Part shown: in pieces, positions 23,440 through 35,226 of the stretch
Position numbering within the stretch: the first letter of the stretch is position 1
Layout: every line of letters starts with the position of its first letter
NCBI RefSeq assembly: GCF_000275845.1
Contig: NW_006766965.1
Location: forward strand, 66,295-104,726
DNA: 38,432 nt
Source: Dichomitus squalens LYAD-421 SS1
Lineage: Eukaryota > Basidiomycota > Agaricomycetes > Polyporales > Polyporaceae
Direction: 5' to 3'
Position numbers and translations under genes: made by a program
The notes under the pieces: model-generated
Databases searched by the model: none
What the model saw: only the letters and a program-made list of their open reading frames with translations
What the model was told of the DNA's origin: nothing

Positions 23440-25684
23440 TCATAATGTCAGTTGGCCAGACTGCTTTGGACTTATGTCTTGGTCGTCCTGGACGCTGGTA
23501 CCATCCCCGCTCCTGTCTTCATTCCCGCCGTCGGCGATCATCTCGGTTGTGACTTTGATATCTATGACGTTAGGTAGCTCGGGTAACTGATTGATTCCTG
23601 ATTAGTTATGACGCTATCTCGACCTTGTCTTCTACGCACCTGGGGGATGTTCCACTGGTCGGCTACGACCTGATTTTGTCGTTTTCGTAGCACTGTGAGA
23701 CCAAGGGAACCAGTCTCAAACCCTTCCGCTCCATGATCCTTTTCAGATCTACGAGAGTTCAAGCTAGAACACTGTCAGCGCACAGCAGAGCTCCCTATAA
23801 CTGAGGGCATCTCACACAGCGAGCAGAGAGTTAGAGTACACTGGGAAGAAGGTGAGCGATAATTTACAATGCTCGCGTAACATGCTCACATCTGGTGGCC
23901 ACAATATTGAAGCCAGCGTATATGAGGTTCCGCGTATAGAGAATGGTCTATAGAAGATTGCGGTATTCGGAGAAGTGAAAACGGTCTCCGACATAATCAG
24001 AAACTCACAAAAATGAGAGATAGAACACTCAGGATACTACAGGGAATAAGCTGAGTATTCCAATCGGACAGCATGTACCGTCGTGACATTACCTAGTGAG
24101 TAGCCCTGTAGGAATGTTGAGTAATGTGTTCAAGGGCCAATCGAGTACTCAAGCCTCACCCGTATTCATTACATAGACGACTACCACATCCATGTGGTGT
24201 TCGACCCTGCTGCATGATATGCATCTCCTTCTTGCCTTTTATGGTATGTCACGTACCTCCTCAAGTTCTTGCGAGTGCGCCTAACAAGCAGGACAAGCGA
24301 TGTGGCTACTAGTCCATCTGCTGCCGCAGCCATAGCGTAGACTCCGGGAGATACCCACTATTATCTCGCCAATGTCAAGTACACCACAACGTATACCACG
24401 AAGAAACACCCGAGAACGTACCGGTGAGACGTTGTAGAAGTTCAAGAAGGTGACTTGGATGTACCTGTGCTCCGAGTCAGGAAGTGTTGAGCACACCTCA
24501 AACTACAAGGCTCACGTCTCAATTGTATACGCTAGGAAGTAGATAAATGCGTGATGGTGAGTAGATGAACGCTGCAGCTGCAGCCCGAGTTCCACTGTGG
24601 CGGGATGACATACCTGCCGCAAAAGCTGAAAGTCGCAATGAGATCTCTCATGTCAACGGACTTGGATTGTCGAGATTTTTAACCCACCCAGCTCCCCTAC
24701 CAACAGTATACTCTGGGATTATGCTTAGTATAGGAATGGGAATGTAGTAGGCAGTCATGCTCACTGCAATGATAGATATGATGCGGTAGTTGGAGCCAAC
24801 TGCGGTGAAGATTAGCGCATTGACGTAACTAATGACGGATGTACGCACTGAGGTAGACTCGTCGAGCAAAGAACCTATTATACTCAAGATGATCGGAAGG
24901 ATAAGATAGGGCGACAGCTCACATTTGCGTGACAAACATCGTGGTACCCTGATGATGACTCGCATGCTCAGCACCTTGATGACTACTGTCAATGTTAGAT
25001 CGCTCACCATACTAAGAGCGAGAAGCTATATCCTCATGTCAACCAGGTACTCATCGAATGAAGTTTATTCATGTATCGACGTACCTTAAGCGACCTATAG
25101 TCACGCTCGAGTCAGATGACTTCGGAGTAGCAACCAAATTCTCGCTTACCACACACCCCTCTCCAGAGCTATTGGGTTGAAGAAGTTCGTGACTAAATAG
25201 TAATAGCTGGAAAGTTTCAGTGCGTTTCGTGTAATATGTGGCTCAAAGTAAATACCTAGCGTGGGTCTCCAAAATGGTGTCAACCACTTCCAGTGTCCTA
25301 GCCAGAAGAGGTGTCAACAGGCGGTAGAGAGCACGGAGGAAAGGATGCTACTACATCGTTGATATGACCTTGGATTCGTTTTTGAGCTTTTGTTCAATGG
25401 AAAGCGAAAGTAAAGAACTTACCACCCATTTGAACAGCGGAGCATCAGTAGGATACAAACGGAAGTACCGGTACGCTTGATGCACATTCAGACCGAACAA
25501 TCTGCGAGGGAAGGAAGCGGTCACATTCGGCTCTTCGCTCGGAGTCAAGTGGTTGAGAAGGGACAGACGTGAGGCCGATACAAGTCGCCAACAGCAGTGC
25601 TCCAAAGGTATTGTCCACGGAGATACGTGGGATGTTGTCCAATGGGTTTGCGACAAAAACGGCGCTAGAGTTCGATGTAGCCAT
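23440..25684 (-). CDS. DUF6534-type membrane protein, copy B (one exon junction doubtful)
   Basis: The start is MATSNSSAVFVANPLDNIP at 25684. Landmarks: VDNTFGALLLATCIGLT, LFGLNVHQAYRYFRLYPTD (79-nt exon, 25501-25423), TLEVVDTILETHA (42-nt exon), the signature YYYLVTNFFNPIALERGVW, WSLK, LLALSMVSDLTLT, GTTMFVTQMFFARRVYL (two 26-nt exons), YAMAAAADGLVATSLVLLV with RRTRKN, VYSNSLLAVLNSRRSEK, and a C-terminus containing VIDIKVTTEMIADGG with a stop at 23440. The small third exon (14 nt in A, C and D) cannot be joined here with a proper AG acceptor in the right phase, so the copy may be damaged or use an unusual site. The 25-nt exon found in A, C and D is also not clear. Confidence 0.68.
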
Positions 25685-27408
25685 GGGTCATAAACATAGA
25701 GAGCAGGCTGCGCGTCAGGAGGGCGGGGCACGTATAAGACCTCTAGCCAGTGAGCAGGCGACCAGAGTTTGATGACCCAGACGCTACTTGCACATCGCCC
25801 CCTTCCAGCGTGATACGACTGAGGGGGGCCTTAGCTGATGCTATAGGCTGTCGTGTGTATGTGTGGATACGCATGGGAAGCACCGCCCAATCAACCGGGC
25901 GCTCGGTCTTGACCTAAATCTATCCTCTCGAAATTCTCAGTATCACCGCCACCTGTTCCCTCAAGAATTACATTTTGTTGCACTCGGTTGATATTCTGAC
26001 CATACATCTCCACTAGATACCTAAGCGGTACTCCATCGGTTACTATCCTGAGAGCATACCTACTCTGTTAGACTCTGGATTTCTTGGGCAAGCCAGTAGG
26101 TGCATGCGGAACTCACTAACCTAAACCCCCTCAAGAAGCCGTCTCTTGATCTCAGAAGTCGGTGCATGCTCGGCTCGGCGGAGATCTATCTGTTTATTGT
26201 GGAGTCTCCTAGGAACGAAAAGATGGGGCGGCGGGTAACAGTGGGCGGTACTAGTAGGCAACAGTGGGCTTCCCATGTTATCGTGCACGGGTGTAATCCG
26301 CAACCGTTTCACCGAAGAGAAGTTCAACAGCAGTGGCTTCCGGCAGCAATTTACGTGCCTCAAGATGTTGTTCGATAGTTCGGGGACACTATAACACCGC
26401 ATTTTACACTGCAGGGACAGATGCGTTCTATTTATGGGAGCAGCGCCTCAGGCTGTTACAGACTGACATCGTGCAAGGGGATTAAGCTTACGCACGGGAC
26501 TTGTTCTTGGCACACGTTCCTTCTGAGCCAAATTTGGTCTTCATGCGTCGCAGTCAAAACTGTATTCAGACGGGCAGACTTAGAGCGGGAAGAGAAGTGC
26601 CGACTCCGTCGCAGCTTCAACAGGCCTTCCGTGTTTCCGTGTCATGGTTTGATAGCGTTCGTCCATTCCCTGAGTCTAGATGCATTTGACTCATTTCGTG
26701 TACAAGTTTCGCCCGGGTTCTGCAGTTTTCAAATAGACACCTGAGGATGATAACAGCGCGCATAGGTCACCTCTTAGTGACGAGCCTGTGGGCTGACATG
26801 GTGATGGTGGGAAGCGTTTGCACGAGGGTGTGGCCCGTCCCACACTCTCGGTTTGCATACATGCGGCGGATGGCCCACCAACGCGCCGGAATGGGGCGGT
26901 AATATTCTTTCTCTAGAAGATCTATCACACGCGACAGTGGCGTTTGACCGCAAACCTTGACAGCGCACCCGCTAAGTTGAGTCTAGGCGTCGGCGCAGGT
27001 AGTTTCTAAATCCCCTTAACATACAACGTCATAATTCGTACCTGTATGGTACCATGTTGGCCATCGCTGCATTGGACGGATCTGCTTGTATGAATGTTGG
27101 CTTTCAATTCCACTACACCCTATTTTGGCATACGAAAGCGTTCAATCTAGAGCACGCCGTTCCGAGACAGGAGCGGGCCTAATTCTAGTATAGGGTATAC
27201 GATGAATTGTGTGCTACTCATTGAAGAGATTGCATAATGAACAGAGCGATCTGGGACCAAGACTCGTGCACACCATCAACGGTGAACGCGGCGGCTGCCT
27301 TCGTACGTTGCTGAACGGAGATACTCCAGTCATAGTAAAGATACATATGTAGCGAGAATGAAAGCGCAGAACCACGTGCGGCAGGTCAGAACTACATGCG
27401 AGAACTAC
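25685..27408. other. 1.7 kb without a recognised gene
   Basis: The stretch lies between DUF6534 copy B and MFS2. Frames of about 60-107 codons (26100-26378 +, 26121-26402 -, 26421-26744 +) show no domain motifs; the minus frame starts with an F-box-like VPELSNNILRHV but nothing follows to support that. Confidence 0.45.
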
Positions 27409-29411
27409 CTACGCAGTGGTCAGCTCGTCCGAGAAGCCCCTGGTATTCGGCGAGTCTTCCAAGTCCGAGGGCTTCTCAGATAGTGGCCCCTGTTCCTGTA
27501 GGCCATAGGTCTCGTCCGTAGTCCTGTGCATCGTGACTTCGCGAAGTAAGAATACCGTAAGGAAGCCTGCTGCGGAGAACCCGACCATGGCTTTCCAGAC
27601 GATTGCCAAGCTTGACGCGAACGCATCGCGCACTTCGTTCCGGAGGTCGTCTGGAAGTGTGCGTATTAGGGGAATTGCAGCGTATGCGATTTCTGCGCCG
27701 TCAGGAAACATAGCGAGGAATTGAGATGGGAGACGCCTTTTCAGCTCATTCTGAAGAATGCTCGCTGAGATGGTGACTCCCCAAGTCTGAATAGATTGGA
27801 AGTAAGGGAAAGTGTCACTCGCTGTTCCGTTCAATCACTAACCTGAGCAAACGTTCGGCAGAAGTTGTAGAAGGCGAGCGCCGACGCGACCCGCGTCACA
27901 GGGATCGGAGCAAGAATAGGAAAGATTGTACTCGCCCACTGTGAAGGACTGTCAGGTATCCTCTAATTGGGGTGTAAAGCATGACATACTATGAGACCGA
28001 CTCCAACAGCAGTAAGGAATTGGAAGCCGACCCACTGGCCGGTCGAGGAGTCAGCCTTCAACATTGTTTGCAGGCCAAAGCCAATCAACATGATGATCCA
28101 ACCAGCGTAGTTGGGGAACCTATATTTTCCAGACCGCTTGACGATGATGCCGGCGACAATAGAGAAAGGTGAGTTCACGAGGGCCGTAGGGAAGAGCATG
28201 ACGCCCGAACGTATAGGCGATGCGTTCATGCACGCTTGGAAGTACACAGGGAAGTAGTCTGAGGTATGCGGTCAGCGCAGCGTGCGTCATAGCCTATCTA
28301 GTACGTACAGATGGTGGTGATGCTGACGATGCCGTGCAAGAATGTCGAGAAATATCTAAGATGCCAATCAGGGGGGGATTTTATACGTTGATAATGCATG
28401 ATTACTGACCCGCTGAAGCTAGTTCGATTCGCCAAAACATCAAAGGGGAGGGTCGGCTCCTTCGGTACCAGACTCTCGTACAAGAAGAAAAGAGCGATGA
28501 AGGAGAAGCCAACAATGAGGGGAGCAAGAACATGCGCCGAGTTCCAAGGAAATTGGATACCTCCCCAGGTCAATGCGACCAGCGCGAGGGTGGTCCCAAC
28601 AATGATGATAAAGTTTCCCCTGTACACGGAAGGCTTCGATATAGGGGCGATGAGGGATATCCAAAAAACTCACAGCAAATCTATGCGAACCAGCTTTTCA
28701 CGGAGGCTACCCGGTGGCGTTCGTACCCGGAGGAAGCATGCGACGAGTACGAATGCGATCCCCGCCAATGGCAGGTTCAAGTCTGAGTAGATGAAAAAGT
28801 GAGATGTTTATGCCACAAAAATCGATACATAAACCTACAGAACAACCAACGCCACGTCGCCTTCTCGGCAAATGCTCCTCCTATAATCGGACCAATCGCC
28901 GCCGCAAAGCACCATGTAAGGATGAGAAATCCTTGGTACGTTCCACGTTGAGCGAGAGGAATGAGGTCGGAGACGATGATGGACGCGAGATTGATGATGC
29001 CTCCCCCTCCGATACCCTGCACGGCTATGAGTTTTTGAGTGGGTATTGTGAGCGTACGGTCAATGCAGACTTACTTCGAGCAGCAATCAGCCAGTTCATA
29101 TTTTTTGCAGACCCGCTCAGGGCGCTTCCAACGAAGAAGAATGCGACACAGGCAAGCATGGAGGGACGACGTCCGAAGGTATCTGCCAGACGACCAGAGA
29201 ACGGGAGGATGGCTGCAGCAGCGAGCCCATATGCAGCGCCTACCCAGACGAATTTGTCGCCCCCCTTGAGCTCATCGGTAATGGTAGGAAGTGCGGTAGA
29301 GACAGCAGTAATATCTAGTGCGCTGAGGAAGTTGCAGACAACAACGGCGGTGAACGAGAGCCAGAAAGTCGTGCCCGATAACTGACGCGTAGCAGATGCA
29401 CCGGGAGACAT
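27409..29411 (-). CDS. MFS transporter, DHA2 type; MFS2, 8 exons, intact, paralogue of MFS1
   Basis: Exons on the minus strand: 29411-29075, 29024-28839, 28782-28674, 28619-28410, 28355-28309, 28258-27990, 27938-27843, 27786-27409. They total 1632 nt, 543 aa. Landmarks match MFS1: NFLSALDITAVSTALPTI, motif A GRLADTFGRRPS, RGTYQGFLILTWCFAAAIGP, EKATWRWLFYLNLPLAG, FIIIVGTTLALVALTWGG, NYAGWIIMLIGFG and ISASILQNELKRRLP. Internal exon lengths are identical to MFS1 (186 = 143+43, 109, 210, 47, 269, 96), so the two are direct duplicates, but MFS2 lacks the intron that splits exon 2 of MFS1. A longer reading from 29537 is open, but the start MSPGASATRQ is preferred by comparison with MFS1. Predicted to be a plasma-membrane proton-coupled exporter of unknown substrate. 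Confidence 0.93.
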
Positions 29412-31148
29412 GGCTGACTTGTCGGGGGCAGAAGGACAGGACGGGTGAGAGTAATTCAGGGGTAAGAGCGTTCCTGGAAGCGGCTGCCAGAACTCCCCGA
29501 CAGCACATATACCGACTGTTCCGAAAGTGCCGAGCAACAGTGGTCGCTTTGCCGTATCGAACTCACGACCGTGACACAGGGGCGCTTATAACAACGCGTG
29601 TAACTGACCGCACTGAGCCGTTACGGCCGCACGGCACCCTTGTAATGAGTTTGCTCATCATATGATCAGTGCCGCTTCTTTGTGGCAGAGTACATCAGAA
29701 GACGTAGAATTGTGGTCAAGAAGACGACGCCCCGATAGACCGGAAACTTCGTTTGAGGGCGGGCGCTGAAGCTGAAGGACAGCAGTCCTCAACCATGCAC
29801 TTGAAGCACATGAACTCCTTCATGTGGCGTACAGCCAGACGCGAAGAAGAGACAGCCGGGGGACGAAGGAATAGTAATCGGTTCTATCCCGCTTCATGTG
29901 ATGGGGGCGGTGATATGCACAACAACAACACGCACGGAGCTGTAAAGATAGGTTTGATACAACTCACATGAGCCATTCGAAGTGTGGGCGTATGAGAGCT
30001 GGAGCCAGCGTAGCGTCTAAGTTTCGCGCTGACAGAATTAGGTAGCCCCCTGAAGAAGCGATCCTAGCCTGTTCCAGCAGTCCCCGTTCCCAGTCCAGTA
30101 GTCTAGAGGTTGCATGTCCGATGTCAGTCGGATCGATATAGAAGACTCCGCCGTGTCGGAGCTCGTGCAAAGGGACCACTCGCCAAGAAACAAGCCAATC
30201 CGTCGAGAAGTCATACTACAGCACCGACACCAGCGTTCACGCTATCCCAAGGACAACGATGGACGAAGTCGTTGTACGCAACAGGAGACGAGAGGACTAA
30301 TGTCAGTGATGCGTTAGCGATGACCGGAGGCTCGGAACGGCCGGCTACGCCGGAGTCAATTTGTGAGCGCTTCTTACACAAAGTTTATGGCACCAATTGA
30401 CCATATCGATTGGCTGGATGTCTAGAACAACGGAGACAAATAGCTCCGAGAAACCCGAGCCATGTCTCAAAGTTGAATGTGAGTACGACTTACCGCGACA
30501 TGTCGACCCTACACTACCAACGTCCCAGAGACTGAGGAGATAGCGGTTTTCGAGTTGTGATCAACCGCAGCGAGACTTTTGAAAAAGCTGCCTCAATACC
30601 TCTGAACAGAGGCTACTGGTGCTGATAGAGTGGCAGGCAGCCCTACATCTATGGTAACAGGTTCAGTCTTGTCAAGCGTCGCCGTGCGAATTTGTACCCG
30701 CAGTCCTGACTCGGAATGCCAAAATCAGATAACAGCGCTGACTGCTCTGCTACCCCAGCGCTGTTATTTGTGAGAGGGCACTGTTCCCGGAACCAGATTT
30801 GTGCATGAGCTAGGGTCGTTATCGAACCATAAGACGCCCGCTTTTCAGTTCTTTTGCTGACCCGTCATCCCGGTGGTTTCGGATCGTGAGTATGCAACTT
30901 GTGGGTGAATCTTGAGGGCCTATCCGTAAGTTGTGTCGCTCCGGGAATGTAGGCATTCCGCTGCAGCATCTTTCCCGCTCCGCCACGCCGTATCGGGTAG
31001 GTAGGCGTAGCCGTGTGTGGCTGCGCGTACCTGTGAGCAAACATAAGTGCGTATCCCAAACCATCACCATATTCTTCAAAGATTCACTCATACTGTTAAA
31101 GTTCTCGTGTTCGGGATAGCTCCTGGACCCTTCCTTGTCCCAGTCCAG
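29412..31148. other. 1.7 kb divergent intergenic region, no recognised gene
   Basis: The stretch lies between the divergently transcribed MFS2 (-) and DUF6534 copy A (+), so it should hold both promoters. A TTATAA at about 29587-29592 is a candidate TATA element for MFS2, roughly 180 bp upstream of its start codon. An unassigned minus ORF (29964-30179) is listed separately. Confidence 0.5.
29964..30179 (-). other. Unassigned 71-codon ORF ending in a splice-like GTGAGT
   Basis: The frame has a normal amino-acid mix (for example GGVFYIDPTDIGHATSRLL), is open further upstream, and meets a gtgagt donor right after EWL, as a real exon would. No family was recognised and flanking exons were not found. 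It may be a fragment of a lost gene. Confidence 0.25.
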
Positions 31149-33392
31149 ATGGCAGCTACCAACGCTACCGATGGATCTGACCCGCTGGCCCAGCTCATTC
31201 CTCTCCTTCCGCTCTTGCGAGCTGAGTATCCCATAGACCTTCCAAGGACGTTCGGTGCATACCTTGTGTGCACTTTTCTGGCATGCATGTGAGTAGGGAG
31301 TCAGTAATCTGCCCAGCATGGCAAAGCTGATCGAGCTCTACTTGCAGGCTCTTTGGCCTGACCCTGCACCAAACGTATCGGTATTTCCGGATGTATCCAA
31401 AGGATCTCCAGCTGCTAAGAGCCATGGTAATTCCTTCAACGCCTGCACCTTTGACGACATATCCCTAACGGTTATTCCTGCTCAGGTTGTCGCAGTTCTG
31501 TGAGATGGGCAGATCTAGCTTGCAGCTTCACTCACTCATTCTTGGGATAAGATGCGTCGATCTGCTGCACACTATCTCTAGCGTTCACGTAGTGTACGTG
31601 TTAACGCGATCGCATGCACAGCTTCTTCTGAATTCCGCTTTTCTACAGGTACTTCTATCTTGTGACAAATTATTTCCATCCACAGCGACTTTACGATGGC
31701 ATTTGGTGCGTCCGTTGCTCTGCATGAGAGTGTGAAAGGCTGAACATCCGCACCCGCCCACGTCAAGGTCAATCAAGGTGAGCCTCGAACATCGAGAGCG
31801 GGAAAATTCAATTGCTGAAGGAGATCTGTCTCTCACAGCTGATGTTCGCAGAGATGGTGAGTAAGCTACCTACTCTCTAGTAAGCATTGACTCTGAAATC
31901 TGCTCGTGCAAAGGGGTGCATGATGTTCATCGCTCACAGGTATGACTGGCGCAAAAAGCCCTTTGGAATGACCTTGTTTTGATAGAGACATCCATCGCAG
32001 CTTCTATACTCGTCGCATGTTCCTATGTGCGTCGTCTGTCCATTCTCTGGTTCCGTGTATTGATTATAAACGAATCCAGTGGGAGGCCGCAAGCTCTTTC
32101 CTGCAGTCCCTATCGTGAGCTCCCCATCTCTTCTCTCTCTCAATATATACCTTCCACTAAGTCTTGCCTCAAAAGATGGTCCTCATACTCGGAGAATTAG
32201 GCTAGTTAGTCCTCCTCGTTTGAGCAGACCTGGACTCACTATTGCGCGCTCCTCACAGCACTGTGCCTAGGTTTGACCTCTGTCATGCTCATCTACTTTC
32301 TGACTAACTTCGTGCTGCGATAAATTTGTGCTGCTATAGCTTCCGCTGTGGAGTGGTTCATGCATCCAATGTTCAAGACGTTCGAAAAGTACACGGTGTG
32401 TGTCCATCAGCTGCATAGTCGGAGTCGTCCTGATTTCTGTTTAGTGGCTGGTCTGGTCAACCCTCTCAATTGCCGTACTTGTCGACGTAGTTACAACCAC
32501 CAGTCTCACATACTACCTTCGGAAGAGCCGTACGGGATTCAAGAAGTTTGCCTTCAAAGACTCTTATCCACAACACCAGGCCTGATGATTTCTACACCAG
32601 GACGGACTCACTTGTCGATGTCCTGATGATATACGCTATCAATACTGGTGAGTACACTCATGTCTTATGTGCAACAACGACTTACTTGTACCCCAAGGAC
32701 TCTCTACGAGGTAATCCTTTATAGGCGCACGTGACTGTCCTGTTGCTGACATGTTAGTGGTGAAGCCTGCTCACCACCGTAGCGCTTATCTGTGTATGCG
32801 CCTCGATCACTTCACCTTGCAGCTCATATCTCACGTCACATCGTATAGGCTATAACAATGAAGGACAACCTCGTATACAGTGCCATTCTCGTTGTGGCGA
32901 CGAGAAGTAAAATACATTCATCATCCCTCATCCCTTCCCATCTGACAACACTTCTCGTCCCACAGTGTATGCCAATTCTACGCTTGCAGTGTGGGTACTT
33001 ACGGCCGATCACATTCTCGTGTACTTATCACCATAACGTAGGCTCAATTCTCGCAACTCGATATTGGAGAAGGGCAGACATGATCTTTTTGATACGGTAA
33101 CGTTAGGTATGGAAGTCATGAACCGAACCACGAGGCAAGCGGAGACTCGCCGCACTCGCCAGTCAATTGATTTCAAGCGCGCTGACCCTCCTGGACATGC
33201 GAATCGCGACGCTGAGGTACGTCTAACATTCAATGTTCGTCATGTTGCCCCATCTTATCAGCTGCATTCCAGGGGAACGCGATCATCCATATTCAGGGAA
33301 AGACTGCCATGCTTTTGGGTCACTCCAACCCGAAAGACTCAACTCCTCAGACACCTCAAACAGTCACCATTGATCACGGGCATGAAGAGTGA
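31149..33392 (+). CDS. DUF6534-type membrane protein, copy A, multi-exon, best preserved copy
   Basis: The start is MAATNATDGSDPLAQL at 31149. The first exons are 31149-31288, 31348-31426, 31486-31499, 31552-31593, 31649-31705, 31768-31777, 31839-31856, 31914-31939, 32001-32026, 32080-32114, all joining in frame (149 codons). Then come 32176-32200 (MVLILGELG), 32259-32270 and SAVEWFMHPMFKTFEKYT. Landmarks: LFGLTLHQTYRYFRMYPKD, CVDLLHTISSVHVV, the signature YFYLVTNYFHPQRLYDGIW, GCMMFIAHSFYTRRMFL, AVLVDVVTTTSLTYYLRKSR with TGFKK, TDSLVDVLMIYAINTG, LLTTVALICVCASITF, VYANSTLAVLNSRNS, and a polar tail ending TVTIDHGHEE (stop 33392). The intron after MVLILGELG starts with GC rather than GT. About seven hydrophobic segments are expected from the family. 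Function is unknown; it lies head-to-tail with the hydrolase downstream. Confidence 0.8.
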
Positions 33393-33880
33393 CGTGTGAT
33401 TGGCGATGATATCCCCTTCCGTTGTATTCCGACATCTTGTTGTATGTACAACATAGTAGCGAGTTCATCGTATGCTAGAGACCAAGTCGTGACGGTACAC
33501 ATAGGAGAGCCGGGTTCACTCAAGCGCATATAGTTTAGTTTCCGCAACTGCTGAGTGCCGGTCAGACACATGTTCCAGAAGACGGCTCCCCTAGATCCTA
33601 GGTTTCGGCGCTCGTTCTGCCCATCTTTCTGGCGATGCCGCGCATTGCGCCGTTGCAGATGGGGTATTTAGTATCTCCATTCTTGGGACCGCGTACCCAC
33701 GATCATGGGAAGGCCTTCTATCGTTTCATTCTATTGATGTTCGCTGTCAATACTGCATCGCGGCTCTACCCTTCTCGAGCGCTGGCTTCGTCCAACTCAC
33801 GGCAATCGATAGACGGCTGTTCTTAGACTACCTTCCTCCTCCCCAACGTCGGCACAGCCCTCCCTCACTGTATCCTCAAG
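33393..33880. other. Intergenic spacer and promoter of the hydrolase
   Basis: The 488 bp between DUF6534 copy A and the hydrolase (same strand) ends in a C/T-rich stretch (about 33829-33870) directly before the hydrolase start, as is common for fungal leaders. No gene is visible. Confidence 0.45.
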
Positions 33881-35226
33881 ATGGCTTACCGTACGACGAC
33901 CAGAATCGAGACATTTCCCTCTTTTCGAAGCAAAAATGGATTGAAGTTTGTAGGAAAGTGCTATACACCGGAGAAGTACAACCAGGAAGGTGTCACCCTT
34001 GTCTTCTTTCACTGCTCTGGCTCTCGTAAGTTACACTCAATATGGTTTTTTGGAGATTCTGAAGTGGCGATCTTTTCGCCCATAGACAAGGAAGTGTGGG
34101 AGACCATAATCGCCCATTTACTTGGCCTGGCTGATAAGAATGGAAAGCCGATTGTACACGAGGCGTGGTCTTTCGATATGCCAAGCCATGGGGAGGCTGC
34201 AAAGTACAACAAAGAGGTGCTCAGGAGTGCAGAGCTAAGTATGTGTTATAGAGAGTCCGTCAGGTACTATAACTGAGCAGCGCATCTCGGCTGTTCGCCA
34301 TAGCCGTGAACGAGTGGACTGAGGGATTCAGAGCGTTTGTGAAGCTTGGCGTCTTCGAGGGACACCAGCTTGTGGCTATTGCTCATTCCCTCGGAGCCAC
34401 ACTAGTGTGAGTTATTCTCGTACTACATCAGATGATTATGAGAAAGCTGACGAGTTAGTCTCCTCTCTCTTATGCCGGGCGAGTTGCCCCCGGTGAACTA
34501 CAAGTATATCGTGCTAGTCGAGCCTTCCCTCATCACACAGGAGTCGTGGAAAGAGCATATGGAAGATAGGCAGGGTGCGCTGAAATTCCTCGCTAAAGCT
34601 ACCATGAAGCGGCGCGACACGTGGAACAGCCGCGAGGAGGCGAGGGAGTACTTTGAGACACGTCTGCCATGGAACACGTGGGATCCCCGTATCCTTGACA
34701 TCTACGTTGTAAGTTTATGATTGCTTCATGCGAGGGATGACCTTCATCTCACTGAAACCCATGTAGCGTCATGGTCTAACGGAGGCGGAAGATGATGGAG
34801 TTCAAACAGGGAAGGTGGCACTCGCGACTCCTAAGGCACAAGAAAGCGCCGCCTTCGTCAACATTGAACCTCACTTTGTCGTTGTCGAGTTTCTCAAAAC
34901 GCTTGACCGATCACTCCCAATCCATTTCGTCCTCGGGACGGACCATGATGTCATGTGAGGTATCTCATAGAGCTCTTATTCTCCGGTGTTGCTGAGCATC
35001 GCAAATTCAGGCCTGATTACACGCATCAAGGCGTCATAGACGTCAGGCCCCCTGCGTCCGTGCAGAGGGTGCCGGATGCTGCTCATTTCGTGAGTGTTTG
35101 ACCGTTGTGCTGCCTTCGAGGAGTAAATGACGTCTAGGACAGGTCGTGCAACAGAACCCAGACGGCGTCGCAGCGGCGCTCACTCAGATCCTGAATGGGG
35201 CTGTATGGCCCCGTGCAGCGCTCTGA
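33881..35226 (+). CDS. Alpha/beta hydrolase, 7 exons, intact
   Basis: Exons: 33881-34025, 34086-34238, 34304-34406, 34459-34708, 34767-34954, 35011-35089, 35143-35226. They total 1002 nt, 333 aa in frame, with GT-AG introns. Fold landmarks: early strand GVTLVFFHCSGSH (HG-type oxyanion region), EAWSFDMPSHGEAA, nucleophile elbow VAIAHSLGA (Ser of GxSxG, here A-H-S-L-G), FVLGTDHDVM (acid region, Asp), and VPDAAHF (catalytic His). The triad Ser-Asp-His is therefore complete by inspection. It resembles fungal Abhydrolase_6-type proteins, some of which sit in toxin or secondary-metabolite pathways, but the substrate (ester, lactone or thioester) is not predictable. No signal peptide is visible, so it should be intracellular. 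The extreme C-terminus (AVWPRAAL) is not a clear peroxisomal signal. Confidence 0.9.

Noticed and set aside
26121..26402. F-box-like protein
   Set aside because: Only about 12 residues resemble an F-box; there are no leucine-rich repeats or exon continuation.
29412..29537. Upstream extension of MFS2 to 29537 (adds 42 residues)
   Set aside because: The added residues are not DHA2-like, and the paralogue MFS1 starts with an equally short tail; the ATG at 29411 gives matching N-termini.
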